The position numbers were made by a program, and so were the translations under genes. A stretch of 33,457 bases of DNA. Origin: Verrucomicrobiota bacterium (GTDB taxonomy: Bacteria > Verrucomicrobiota > Verrucomicrobiia > Palsa-1439). Shown one piece after another: positions 8,886-17,043 of the stretch. The notes under the pieces are model-generated. The model was not told where the DNA came from. It ran no database searches and saw only the letters and a list, made by a program, of their open reading frames with translations. Numbering within the stretch: the first letter of the stretch is position 1; each line of letters opens with the position of its first letter. Where the stretch lies: contig PLTX01000082.1 of assembly GCA_003164675.1 (NCBI GenBank), positions 10,413-43,869 of the forward strand, given 5' to 3'.

Positions 8886-8907
8886 CGGGATATTTTCGGG
8901 GTGTTTT
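8886..8907. promoter_or_regulatory. 11-bp tandem repeat, possible operator
   Basis: CGGGATATTTT (8886-8896) is followed directly by CGGGGTGTTTT (8897-8907), 9 of 11 bases the same, ending 3 bp before a -35 box. The one-helical-turn period and the place between a divergent HTH gene and its neighbour fit a regulator site; function is inferred. Confidence 0.35.
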
Positions 8908-8910
8908 ATC

Positions 8911-8938
8911 TTGACGTGCACGGCGGTTCGTGTATCCT
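8911..8938 (+). promoter_or_regulatory. sigma70-like promoter of the beta-helix protein gene
   Basis: TTGACG (8911-8916), a 16-bp spacer, and TATCCT (8933-8938), 40 bp before the ATG at 8978. Good fit to consensus and correctly placed. Confidence 0.6.
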
Positions 8939-8977
8939 CCAACCTGTCCTTCCACGAGTTGTGCGGAGAGGGCGCTT

Positions 8978-11900
8978 ATGGAGAAGCGAACCGCAATCAT
9001 TCAAATCCTTGTGTCGACGGCGCTGCTATGGGCGGTTGCAGCGACGCAGGCGCAAACAGAGGATGTCTCCGCGGTTGCCAGCGAGTGCGGTGTGACTGTT
9101 CTGACCAACCTCAGTCAGATTGTCGTCGCCATCGATAACCCGGGACTGACGTACCCGCAGGTTTTTCCTTACGACGCCGGGTTCGACCCATGGGACACGT
9201 GGTTCGCCGATTTCAGCCAGTTGCCCGAGGGCCTCGCGGCGATCCAGAACTACCCCGGCCAAGAGCAGAATGGCGTCGTGTTCTTTCCACTGCGCGTGAT
9301 CCAATATGCCGACACGGGCGAGACCGTCCTGCAATACCCCTACTTCGGTGTCGAGTTACTGTGGCTGCCATCCCCGCCGAACTACCAGCCGTTTCAGCCG
9401 TACAACGAAAAACTGAGTTCGTATTGCCAGCAGACGGGCCAAAATCCAACCAATTACGAAGCGCTGATTTCCCGCGGCGAGTGGTTTTTGGATCCGCCCC
9501 GAATCTGCATGGACCTCTGGGTCGCGCCGCTGGCGTGCTGCGCAGCCTTCGAGAGTAACCTGGAGGCGCAGGCGGAGGCTGACGCGGCGGCGGCAACGAC
9601 CGCTCAACCGAGCGAGAACTCGACCCTCCACGCAATGGGAATGGGCGGCGGTTTCATGGCAATGGATGATGATGGCGGCGGCGGTGATCCCTGCTCGATT
9701 ACAAATGAGACGGCTCCGTTCAGTATCGTATCCGTCACCATGAGCGGGCAGGGCTGCACCCTCCAGTGGACCAGTTGTACAGATCACGTCTACATCGTGC
9801 AGGCCGAGGGCAGTCTCACCCCCACCTCGTCGTGGACCAACGTGGCGTGGATGTTTGGGGCTAACCAGACAACGAGTTGGACCGACACCAACGCGCCTGC
9901 GTATCAGGCTCGCTTCTACCAAGTGGCTCGGGCTAATCCGAATACGTTGAACAACGGCATCCCCTACGGTTGGGCTGTGAACCACGATCTTGATCCCCTC
10001 GATACCAACCTTGCCACGGAAGATCCCGCTGGCGATGGGATCGACAATCTGCAGAAGTATCAGTGCGGCCTGGACCCGCTGGTGCCGTACGTCATCCCCA
10101 CGCCCACGACAGTCAGTTCGGGCATGTTCAGCAACTCCGCTTCCATACCGGCGGCGGGTGCCGGAGTCAGTTACCCTTGGACGGTCACCAACGGCACGAT
10201 CACCACCGGTCAGGGCACGCCGAATATTACCTGGACCCCCGGCAATCCCGGCGCCGCGACCATCTGCGTGACACTGTCCAATTCTTCGTCCTGCACCGTA
10301 AGCATTTGCACCAACATCGCCGTCACCCGCGCCTACTATGTGGATTACTCCAGCGGCTCGGATGGAAACAACGGAACGAACGCTACGATCCCATGGAGGC
10401 ACTGCCCGGGAGACCAGCAATATGGAGGCTTCGTCAGCGCCCTCCATCCCGGCGACACGGTGTTCTTCAAAGGTGGGGTGCAATACGTACTCGCCGGGGA
10501 TGGAGGCATACCTTACGGAACCGGCATCGGGATGTACTGGAGCGGCAGTTCCAACAAACCCATCACGTACATGAGCACGAACGCTTGGGGCACTGGCCGG
10601 GCCATTTTCACTGACAACTACAGCAGCAACTTCATCGCGGCGTTTTACATCTACGGCAGTGCCAGCAACCTCGTGTTCAACAATCTCGAGTTCGGGCCGA
10701 TTGGCGGGACGAACAGTCTGCCGACGATGGGGTCGCCTTCCGGTAACCCGGGCGCGACGACCACTCCTAGCAACGGCGTCGTGTTCTTCGACACTAACGT
10801 TGGGGGTGTAAACTTCGACGCGCCGCTGTACTTCAACGTGTTCAATCTCTGTACCCAGTTCCAGAACACCTACATCGCCAACGCGGGCACCTTGTCCGTG
10901 AATTGCACGAACACCGTGGCGAGCAGCCCGTTTGTCGTCACCAACACCACGTTTTCTATTCCAGCCGGGGGGTTTGTTACAAGTGCGATTGCTTTCCCGC
11001 CTGTCACTCCGGCGACGGGCTGGTACACGAACGCCGTCACGTACTACTTCAGCAACGGCGTCGTGCTCGTCGCCCAATGCATTGCGGCTGCGGCGCTGCC
11101 ACCGAAGAACGGTTACGGCATCTGGGCCTACTACCAGATGTACAACGTCACAGTGGAAAACTGCTACTTCCACGACTTGGGGTACTGGCAGAACGCGGGG
11201 CCGCTGAGCGGAAACACCGTCGCGGGTAACGGTGACTGCGTTCAAGGATTTTCCAGTTCAGGAATCCGGTGCTCCGGCGGTTCAGGGATCACCGTGACTA
11301 ACTGTGAGTTCACGAAGGTCCATACCGGGGTGGAGATCAACGCCGGCACGAACTCGTCCAATATCAGTATCGTCGGCAACAATCTTCACGACTACATCGT
11401 GTGGGGGATAATTCTCGACCCTACCGCCGGTCTGATTCAGAACGTGAACATCAACAATAACCTGCTTCACGACGCGGCGTGGGCGTTCGGGCCAACTTAC
11501 CAGACCATGATGGTCACACCGAATGTCTCCCCGCCGCACCAAGACCCGATGTACGTTTACAACCCGAGCAACACGCAGGCGAGTGTCGCGGGCGCAATCC
11601 TGTCGAACATAAATATCTACGCGAACACTTGGACGACAACCCACACCAACGCGACAATGAGCGCCGATCTGTACTTGGAGTACGCGCCCTCGGTCAACGT
11701 CTACAACAATCTGTTTGACGCACCCAACAATGGTGGCTACGGTGCCAGCTACCCCATCGACATCTCGTGGGAGTTGAATCAGGGCGGCACCATTCGGATT
11801 CTCAACAACACCTTCCTGGTGAATCAGCCGGGGGCGAATCTTGTTGCCGCAATAGAAATTGGTTGTGGGGGTTATGTGAATCCGCCGCTGATGTGGCCCC

Positions 11901-12352
11901 CAAATGCTTACCTACAAATTCTCAACAATGTTGCCTATTCGTTCCTGACGTCTGTGAATGAGGGCGATTTGTTTGTAGTGGGCACTGTGACGAACCAGTA
12001 CCCGCTCGCCCAGTGGACGATTGACTACAACGACTGGAACCCACAGTCCGGCGCAAGCGACGCCTATTTCTGGTGGAATAATTCGGTTGGGTTCAATACA
12101 AACGGGGGGCTATCAGTTGAGCGGTATGTCGGATTTGACGCGCACGGCATCACCAACACGCCGTCATTCCTGAGTCTCGCGTATGGAGCCACGACCAACA
12201 GTTATTTGAACAAGTATTCGATCACCAACGGCCCGACAGTTGGGGTAGGCACAAACCTGAGCGGACTGAATCTGCCGGGCTTGAACGCAGACATCAATGG
12301 TAACCCACGCCCATCGTCCGGCGCATGGGATTTGGGGGCCTATCAACATTGA
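8978..12352 (+). CDS. Secreted right-handed beta-helix repeat protein, 1124 aa
   Basis: A signal peptide (MEKRTAIIQI, hydrophobic core to about residue 20, cleavage after AQA or TQA) predicts export. Residues to about 330 include a Cys-containing, Ala/Gly-rich linker and an Ig-like piece. A calcium-loop-like segment (about 340-370, DPAGDGIDNLQKYQ) resembles the dockerin/thrombospondin-type loops common in such proteins. A second Ig-like section precedes YYVDYSSGSDGNNGT at about 451, the usual opening of pectate-lyase-like parallel beta-helix domains. From there to about 1090 the sequence is N/G/T-rich with recurrent NNxxxxA and VxxNNL rungs. It ends DINGNPRPSSGAWDLGAYQ, the ending seen in many beta-helix surface proteins of this kind. 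The start at 8978 has GGAGAGGG 9 bases upstream. Enzyme or adhesin role cannot be told; no catalytic residues are assigned. Confidence 0.82.
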   Translation: MEKRTAIIQILVSTALLWAVAATQAQTEDVSAVASECGVTVLTNLSQIVVAIDNPGLTYPQVFPYDAGFDPWDTWFADFSQLPEGLAAIQNYPGQEQNGVVFFPLRVIQYADTGETVLQYPYFGVELLWLPSPPNYQPFQPYNEKLSSYCQQTGQNPTNYEALISRGEWFLDPPRICMDLWVAPLACCAAFESNLEAQAEADAAAATTAQPSENSTLHAMGMGGGFMAMDDDGGGGDPCSITNETAPFSIVSVTMSGQGCTLQWTSCTDHVYIVQAEGSLTPTSSWTNVAWMFGANQTTSWTDTNAPAYQARFYQVARANPNTLNNGIPYGWAVNHDLDPLDTNLATEDPAGDGIDNLQKYQCGLDPLVPYVIPTPTTVSSGMFSNSASIPAAGAGVSYPWTVTNGTITTGQGTPNITWTPGNPGAATICVTLSNSSSCTVSICTNIAVTRAYYVDYSSGSDGNNGTNATIPWRHCPGDQQYGGFVSALHPGDTVFFKGGVQYVLAGDGGIPYGTGIGMYWSGSSNKPITYMSTNAWGTGRAIFTDNYSSNFIAAFYIYGSASNLVFNNLEFGPIGGTNSLPTMGSPSGNPGATTTPSNGVVFFDTNVGGVNFDAPLYFNVFNLCTQFQNTYIANAGTLSVNCTNTVASSPFVVTNTTFSIPAGGFVTSAIAFPPVTPATGWYTNAVTYYFSNGVVLVAQCIAAAALPPKNGYGIWAYYQMYNVTVENCYFHDLGYWQNAGPLSGNTVAGNGDCVQGFSSSGIRCSGGSGITVTNCEFTKVHTGVEINAGTNSSNISIVGNNLHDYIVWGIILDPTAGLIQNVNINNNLLHDAAWAFGPTYQTMMVTPNVSPPHQDPMYVYNPSNTQASVAGAILSNINIYANTWTTTHTNATMSADLYLEYAPSVNVYNNLFDAPNNGGYGASYPIDISWELNQGGTIRILNNTFLVNQPGANLVAAIEIGCGGYVNPPLMWPPNAYLQILNNVAYSFLTSVNEGDLFVVGTVTNQYPLAQWTIDYNDWNPQSGASDAYFWWNNSVGFNTNGGLSVERYVGFDAHGITNTPSFLSLAYGATTNSYLNKYSITNGPTVGVGTNLSGLNLPGLNADINGNPRPSSGAWDLGAYQH

Positions 12353-12396
12353 GGGGAAAGGTAATGAGGAAGCTCACTTTCGCGGCTGTGCTGTAA

Positions 12397-12415
12397 CGGC
12401 GGTCTGCGACCGCCG
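12397..12415. repeat. REP-like hairpin (8-bp stem, 3-nt loop)
   Basis: CGGCGGTC TGC GACCGCCG, an uninterrupted 8-bp stem. The same stem with a different loop recurs at 24780, and a variant at 33429. Located after the beta-helix gene, so it might also act in transcript ending, though no T run follows. Confidence 0.7.
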
Positions 12416-12432
12416 AGAACTGTGGTTTGCTC

Positions 12433-12462
12433 TTGCAATCGTGTAGATAACCATTGTATATT
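12433..12462 (+). promoter_or_regulatory. sigma70-like promoter of the PEP-CTERM gene
   Basis: TTGCAA (12433-12438), an 18-bp spacer and TATATT (12457-12462), 23 bp before the ATG at 12485. It shows this gene can be transcribed independently of the upstream one. Confidence 0.55.
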
Positions 12463-12484
12463 CCGTTCCAGAGGTCGGGTGCAT

Positions 12485-13432
12485 ATGAAGAGAATCTTAG
12501 GTGTAGCCTCGAAGGGGTTTGTCCTGTTCTTTAGCGTGTACCTCTACAATCCCATCGCATTTGCCGACACCCTTTATGTCTCGACATTTGATGTGAATAC
12601 GATAGACAAGCTTGATTCTGTCGGGAACGTCTCTACCTTTGCAACTGCTGCCTCAGGTTTGAATTACCCTGGCGGTTTGGCTTTCGACACCAGTGGCAAT
12701 CTCTACGTGGGGAATACGGGCGGCGGTCTCCAAGGCACCGACACAATCGAGAAATTCGATTCCAGTGGAAATGGTTCGATTTTCACTAGCACGGGTTTAA
12801 GTTACCCCACAGGTCTCGCCTTCGACGGCAGCGGCAACCTGTATGTCTCGAATATCGGTAACAACACAATCGAGAAATTCGACTCGAGCGGCACCGGGTC
12901 AGTCTTTGCAACTGCCGCCTCTGGTTTGGACTCGCCAGAGGGTCTTGCTTTTGACGGCAGCGGCAATCTCTACGTGGCGAACTATAGCAATACCATTCTG
13001 AAATTCGATACTAACGGAGTTGTCACGGTATTCGCCAGTTCGGGACTATCCAATCCCCGAGGTCTCGCCTTTTACGGCGGCAATTTGTATGCGGCGAACG
13101 CCGGCAACAACACGATCGAGGAATTCAATTCAAGCGGACAGGGATCCATCTTCACATCGACGAATCTCCTTCGATTTCCTGTTGGCCTTGCCTTCGACAG
13201 CAGCGGCGATCTTTATGTTGCAAACACTTTCACCGCCTCTATCGACGAATTCAATCCCAGCGGCATCGGGTCCGTATTCGCATCCGGTTTGGGCAACGCA
13301 GCGTATCTTGCCATCGAGGAGATTCCCGAACCGTCCGCGTCCACTCTTCTCCTCCTCGGCCTCGGCCTTTCCTGCTTGTCCCGAGTCGCGAGGGGCCCTC
13401 GCCGTCTCCCACCGAGTGGCGTTGTCGCGTGA
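12485..13432 (+). CDS. PEP-CTERM-anchored beta-propeller (NHL/SMP-30-like) protein
   Basis: 315 aa. A signal peptide (MKRILGVASKGF, hydrophobic to about 25, AFA-D) is followed by at least five copies of a G-L-A-F-D-x-S-G-N-L-Y-V-x-N unit spaced 40-50 residues apart and alternating with xxIEKFDSSGxGSVF, the pattern of NHL/SMP-30 beta-propeller blades. The C-terminus has PEPSAS, a hydrophobic helix (TLLLLGLGLSCL) and an Arg-rich tail (RVARGPRR), the tripartite PEP-CTERM signal recognised by exosortase. So it is predicted to be exported, processed and anchored or released at the surface. AGAGGT lies about 9 bases before the ATG. No exosortase is in the window. The ligand is unknown. Confidence 0.88.
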   Translation: MKRILGVASKGFVLFFSVYLYNPIAFADTLYVSTFDVNTIDKLDSVGNVSTFATAASGLNYPGGLAFDTSGNLYVGNTGGGLQGTDTIEKFDSSGNGSIFTSTGLSYPTGLAFDGSGNLYVSNIGNNTIEKFDSSGTGSVFATAASGLDSPEGLAFDGSGNLYVANYSNTILKFDTNGVVTVFASSGLSNPRGLAFYGGNLYAANAGNNTIEEFNSSGQGSIFTSTNLLRFPVGLAFDSSGDLYVANTFTASIDEFNPSGIGSVFASGLGNAAYLAIEEIPEPSASTLLLLGLGLSCLSRVARGPRRLPPSGVVA

Positions 13433-13448
13433 CTCACGGTATCGCCGC

Positions 13449-13478
13449 CGGTGACCAGCAAAGCCGGCCCGGTCACCG
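13449..13478. terminator. GC-rich hairpin between convergent genes
   Basis: CGGTGACC (13449-13456) pairs with GGTCACCG (13471-13478) across a 14-nt loop, between the PEP-CTERM stop and the ridA stop, slightly overlapping the latter. No T run, so a Rho-independent role is only possible. Confidence 0.35.
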
Positions 13479-13853
13479 CACGGCGACCACCTCGATTTCC
13501 ACCAGCGCATCTTTTGGCAGTCGGGCGACCTGCACCGCGGAGCGCGCCGGTGGCTCCTTTGTGAAATACTTCGCGTACACCTCGTTCATCGCCCCGAAAT
13601 GGTTCATGTCACTCAAGAAGACCGTGGACTTCACCACGTTGCCGAAATCCAGACCCTGCGACTCCAACAAGCCCCGAATGTTCTCCAGAACTCGTGTTGC
13701 TTGTTCGGCGATTCCGCCCGCGACGATGTTTCCCGTGCCCGGATCGAGCGGGATTTGCCCCGCGCAAAACAAATAGTCTCCGGCCCAGACCGCCTGTGAA
13801 TAGGGTCCGACCGCCTTCGGTGCGGCATCGGTCGCCACGATTTGTCGTTTCAT
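13473..13853 (-). CDS. ridA: RidA-family enamine/imine deaminase
   Basis: 126 aa, the family's normal length. RidA hydrolyses reactive enamine/imine intermediates from PLP enzymes, for example 2-aminoacrylate, in the cytosol as a trimer. Motifs: AVGPYSQAV (14-22), FCAGQIPLDPGTG (about 29-41), the central LEN(I)RGLLESQG helix, and the C-terminal PPARSAVQVARLPKDALVEIEVVA, which carries the conserved Arg and Glu of the active site. The ATG at 13853 has GGAGG 7 bases upstream and overlaps the stop of the MauE-like gene as ATGA, so it is the last gene of the minus-strand chain. Its link to the periplasmic genes before it is not obvious. Confidence 0.93.
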   Translation of the reverse strand: MKRQIVATDAAPKAVGPYSQAVWAGDYLFCAGQIPLDPGTGNIVAGGIAEQATRVLENIRGLLESQGLDFGNVVKSTVFLSDMNHFGAMNEVYAKYFTKEPPARSAVQVARLPKDALVEIEVVAVR

Positions 13854-14332
13854 TCGTTCGCCTCCGTCGTTCGTTCCCTTGAATCTTCCAGACGCCACGC
13901 CAGCCACGCCGCCATCGCCAGGAGCACGAAATCTTCGGCCAGAGCGGTGACGCCCACCTTTCGCGCATCGACGGTGCCGAAGCAGCCGCAGCGGATGTCA
14001 TACCCGTGGACCAATGCCGATCCGATGGCTGCCAAAAACACAACCATCAACGCGGCGATCACCACCGCGCTCGCGCGTTTCCAGATGCCGAGGACCAACA
14101 GTCCGCCCGCCAGCAGTTCAATCCACGGCAGCGTGATGGCCACGAGGTTGTTCAACGCCCGCGGGGGTACGTGATAGTTGGCGACATCCTGGGCGAACTG
14201 CGTCAGGTCGGGAACGCGCGAGAACTGGATTCCATGCGCGTGACTCACCTGCACGTTCCCAATCTTGACGATGGCCGAAACGATAAACACGCCGCCGATA
14301 ATCAGCCGCAGAATCAGGTTCACAATCTTCAC
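13850..14332 (-). CDS. MauE/DoxX-like four-helix membrane protein
   Basis: 160 aa, four predicted membrane helices (about 4-24, 62-83, 87-108, 130-150). It resembles the MauE/DoxX superfamily, whose MauE member is needed to make disulfides in methylamine dehydrogenase and which is related in fold to VKOR/DsbB-type redox proteins. The notable element is RCGCFG with Cys115 and Cys117 at the membrane edge, conserved in this kind of MauE protein. The GTG at 14332 overlaps the rhodanese stop (GTGA) with AGGGGG 6 bases upstream; a longer upstream reading is inside the rhodanese gene. Likely role: thiol/disulfide or sulfur chemistry at the inner membrane with the neighbouring Cys-bearing proteins (inference). 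Confidence 0.82.
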   Translation of the reverse strand: MKIVNLILRLIIGGVFIVSAIVKIGNVQVSHAHGIQFSRVPDLTQFAQDVANYHVPPRALNNLVAITLPWIELLAGGLLVLGIWKRASAVVIAALMVVFLAAIGSALVHGYDIRCGCFGTVDARKVGVTALAEDFVLLAMAAWLAWRLEDSRERTTEANE

Positions 14333-14793
14333 GGCTGGCCCCCTGCGTGCGTCAGCAACCCCGCCGTGTGCCACGAGGTCCAGCCATTGGTCAGCACACG
14401 CACGTTGTGATAGCCGAGCTCGCGGAGCCGGTCCATCAGCCGATGACTCAGATCGCACTCTTGCCCATCGCAGTAGACGACAATCCTCAAGTCGGGCGTC
14501 AACATCGGTTGAATTGGCGGATAGTGGGCGTCGAATTCCTCAATCGGCAGGCTCAACGCGCCCGCGATGTGCCCGGCCTGATAGTCCGCCGTCGCGCGCG
14601 CATCGAGAAAAAACGCCGTCCCGCTGCCCCACATCGCCTTCGCCTCTTCCAGCGCCACCGTATCACTGGCCTGTGGCGGCGCTTTGGGTGGCGTGAGTAA
14701 CGGGATTCGCCGTGGCGATATCGCGTTGGCAGCCAAACCCAGCGCGGCGCCGGCCATCACGATCACCAGCGCTCGCCGCAGCGTGCCCGCCAT
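14329..14793 (-). CDS. Membrane-anchored rhodanese-domain protein
   Basis: 154 aa from the ATG at 14793. An N-terminal helix (RRALVIVMAGAALGLAANAI) anchors or exports it. A Pro-rich linker is followed by a single rhodanese domain: FFLDARATADYQAGHIAGALSLP is the CH2A region, and VVYCDGQECDLSHRL the active-site loop, with the catalytic Cys at 108 and a second Cys at 113. Rhodaneses carry sulfane sulfur as a cysteine persulfide; an extracytoplasmic location suggests thiol or sulfide handling in the periplasm. A TTG at 14850 gives a 173-aa form with an acidic N-terminus; I prefer 14793 because it leaves a normal n-region before the helix, but the choice is uncertain. It overlaps the MauE-like gene by 4 bases. 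Confidence 0.85.
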   Translation of the reverse strand: MAGTLRRALVIVMAGAALGLAANAISPRRIPLLTPPKAPPQASDTVALEEAKAMWGSGTAFFLDARATADYQAGHIAGALSLPIEEFDAHYPPIQPMLTPDLRIVVYCDGQECDLSHRLMDRLRELGYHNVRVLTNGWTSWHTAGLLTHAGGQP

Positions 14794-14875
14794 CTCTCGA
14801 CCGGCCACTTCCGCAGGACGATCATCACCGGTATCGTAATCTTCCTTCAAGTGCTGCGGGTGAGTCGGGTGCGTA

Positions 14876-15934
14876 TCACTTGCCCTTCAGCACGATGATC
14901 GTCACCGGTACGACAATCTTCGGTTGCACGGACGTGTTCGTATCAAAGCTGATCGTGCCCCGCTCGGATTGCTTTGGCGATTCCGCGAACTTGGCAACCA
15001 CGGAATACACTTTCCCCGTCTCGACGGTCACCAGCTCGACCGTCAGGTTCGTCAAGCTGGTGCTTAAATTCGTGATCTGGAGGGGTCGATCGGGATGCGT
15101 GGAGGACACGGTGATCCGGCGGACCGGCAGCGCCCGCGCATCCTGTGTTGTCGCGTGCGACGTATCCGCGACCGGCCAGTACAGTTGTTCGTTATCCAGC
15201 ACGACGTCCCCAAGCAGGCGCCCGCTGACAAACACGGTCACGGCTGGCTGGCTGATGCCATCGAGAAAAACTTTCACGTTTTCATTGATCGCCCGAGGGG
15301 CGCCTTCGCCATGGGCATTGATCACGAGTTTGACCGACTGGTTGTTCGATCCTTCAATGGGTTCCACGCGCGCGGTCAGGAATTTGCTGCTGGGCTGGGT
15401 GCTCGCAATCGCAAGCTTCTGGCCGTCCGTCCGTCGCAACACCACGCTCAGGTTGGTGGTCACCCCTTGACGGAGGGATCCCACGGAAAGTTGCTGCGGC
15501 GTGACCTCAATGATTTGTTTCATTTCGACTTTGACCGACAGGCTCACGGTCGAACTTTGCGGGTCGTTGGAGGGGACGGTGATGTGCTTCTCCAACTGGC
15601 CACGCTGGCCGCTGACACGGACGGTGAAAACCAATTCCCCTTTCTCACCCGGCTTCAGGACGTCGGGCTTCACGCTGGCGACGGTGCAGCCGCAGGATGG
15701 CTGGGGCTTGCTAAGCTTCAGGTCGGCTGCGCCGGTATTCTGATACGTGAACGTGCCGGTCACGGACTCCACCAGCGACGTCGGGCCGAAATCGTACACG
15801 GTCTTGTCGAACTGAATCTTTGGGGCGGCCGCTGGAGGCGTCGCCGCTATCGCCGGGGTGTTCGTTCCATCTGCGCGGGCGACTCCAACTGTCGCCATCG
15901 CCATTACTATCGCTGTCAGCAATTCTCGCTTCAT
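14876..15934 (-). CDS. DUF1573 exported protein
   Basis: 352 aa. A signal peptide (MKRELLTAIVMAMATVGVARA) and an Ala/Pro/Thr linker lead to a DUF1573 domain: FDKTVYDFGPTSLVESVTGTF, then the hallmark QPSCGCTVASVKP with Cys81 and Cys83, LKPGEKGELVFTV and ITVPSNDP. Such domains are Ig-like (ASH/PapD-like) folds, found in the periplasm or outside in Bacteroidetes, Verrucomicrobia and Planctomycetes; the molecular role is not established. The remaining 170 residues look like one or two more beta-sandwich repeats. The ATG at 15934 is chosen over one 48 bases upstream because it gives a clean signal peptide. First gene of the chain with rhodanese, MauE-like and ridA. Confidence 0.88.
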   Translation of the reverse strand: MKRELLTAIVMAMATVGVARADGTNTPAIAATPPAAAPKIQFDKTVYDFGPTSLVESVTGTFTYQNTGAADLKLSKPQPSCGCTVASVKPDVLKPGEKGELVFTVRVSGQRGQLEKHITVPSNDPQSSTVSLSVKVEMKQIIEVTPQQLSVGSLRQGVTTNLSVVLRRTDGQKLAIASTQPSSKFLTARVEPIEGSNNQSVKLVINAHGEGAPRAINENVKVFLDGISQPAVTVFVSGRLLGDVVLDNEQLYWPVADTSHATTQDARALPVRRITVSSTHPDRPLQITNLSTSLTNLTVELVTVETGKVYSVVAKFAESPKQSERGTISFDTNTSVQPKIVVPVTIIVLKGK

Positions 15935-16101
15935 GGTGGTTCTTGCAATCTCCGTTGTTCGTTGAACTTGGGTGTTATCCACATCTTACTATGGCCCCCG
16001 ACCGTCTGACAAGTGCAACTCTTCGTCCGTTTCACTCGGAAAAGAAGTTGCATTTGACCAGGGTCCGGTTGAAGATTTACCGGTGGTTTTTGACAGTGAT
16101 C

Positions 16102-17043
16102 ATGCACTTCCCACTCAATCTTTTTATGCAATTCCTCGCTGTGGCGGCGACAACCGCGGGCACGGACAATCTTTCGGAGCCCGAACTCATTGCCCGGTAT
16201 CCTGCCATTGCCGCCACGACCGTCCTCCTGCTTTCCGTCGGGTTGATTTGCGATCTCTACCTGCTTTTCCGATTTGCGCGGCCTGCGCTGTCCAACAATC
16301 CGCCCACCGGCAGCCTCCCGGCGCTCAAGATCGACCCGAAACCATGGAACATGCGCGATTTGCTGGTCGCCGCCTGCGCGCTTATTCTCGTGCTCGTGGC
16401 CGGCGAGATGGTGGTCACCCTCACCTTCTACCTTATCCATCGGAATCAAGATGGCGCCCTGCCCTGGCTTCTGGCCACAGACATGACGTTACGGGTCGCC
16501 ATTCTCTTCGCCTTCGTGGTCTGCTTTCGCCAACGCGGCATTGACTGGCGTCGGGCGGTCGGCCTTCGCGGCATATCGCCGGCGAAATCCATCGGCTTTG
16601 GTGCGATGTTCTTTCTCGCCATCCTTCCTCCACTGGCGATAGCGTTCGCAGCCTACTCGCAGTTTTGCCAACTCGTCGGGATCAAGGAGGAGACGCAGCC
16701 CATCGCCGACCTCCTTGCCAGTTCTGACTCCATGGCCATCGTGGTTCTGATCGCTGCCTTCGCCATCACGGTCGCGCCCGTTTTCGAAGAATTCTTTTTT
16801 CGAGGTTTCGCGTATCCCGTGCTCAAGGAACGTTGGGGCACGCAGACGGCGTTGATGGTTGTCTCCGCGGTGTTTGCCCTGATCCATTTTCACCTGCCGT
16901 CCCTGGGGCCGCTTTTTGCTCTCGCGCTTGGGCTCGGGCTGGCGTACGAATTAAGCGGCTCGTTGCTGGCCCCCATCACCATGCACGCGTTGTTCAACGC
17001 CGCCAATGTCGCAATGGTTCTGTACGTGCGAGCCCACTCATGA
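16102..17043 (+). CDS. CPBP-family intramembrane glutamic protease
   Basis: 313 aa from the ATG at 16102, with about eight membrane helices. The CPBP (CAAX protease/bacteriocin-processing, Rce1-like, formerly Abi) signature is complete: EEFFFRG (Glu229, Glu230, Arg234), FALIHFHLPS (His262) and HALFNAAN (His295, Asn299). Members cut substrates inside the membrane; targets are rarely known. A longer start at 15991 is possible but adds 37 poorly convincing residues, and ATG 16126 is also in frame. A TTGACA lies at 16090 but has no good -10 at the right distance. The stop overlaps the thiL start (ATGA), so it is translationally coupled to the housekeeping genes that follow. Confidence 0.85.
   Translation: MHFPLNLFMQFLAVAATTAGTDNLSEPELIARYPAIAATTVLLLSVGLICDLYLLFRFARPALSNNPPTGSLPALKIDPKPWNMRDLLVAACALILVLVAGEMVVTLTFYLIHRNQDGALPWLLATDMTLRVAILFAFVVCFRQRGIDWRRAVGLRGISPAKSIGFGAMFFLAILPPLAIAFAAYSQFCQLVGIKEETQPIADLLASSDSMAIVVLIAAFAITVAPVFEEFFFRGFAYPVLKERWGTQTALMVVSAVFALIHFHLPSLGPLFALALGLGLAYELSGSLLAPITMHALFNAANVAMVLYVRAHS

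Noticed and set aside
9356..11245. 629-codon minus-strand open frame inside the beta-helix gene
   Set aside because: Arg/Val-rich with no family; antisense frame of a gene with signal peptide, promoter and ribosome site.
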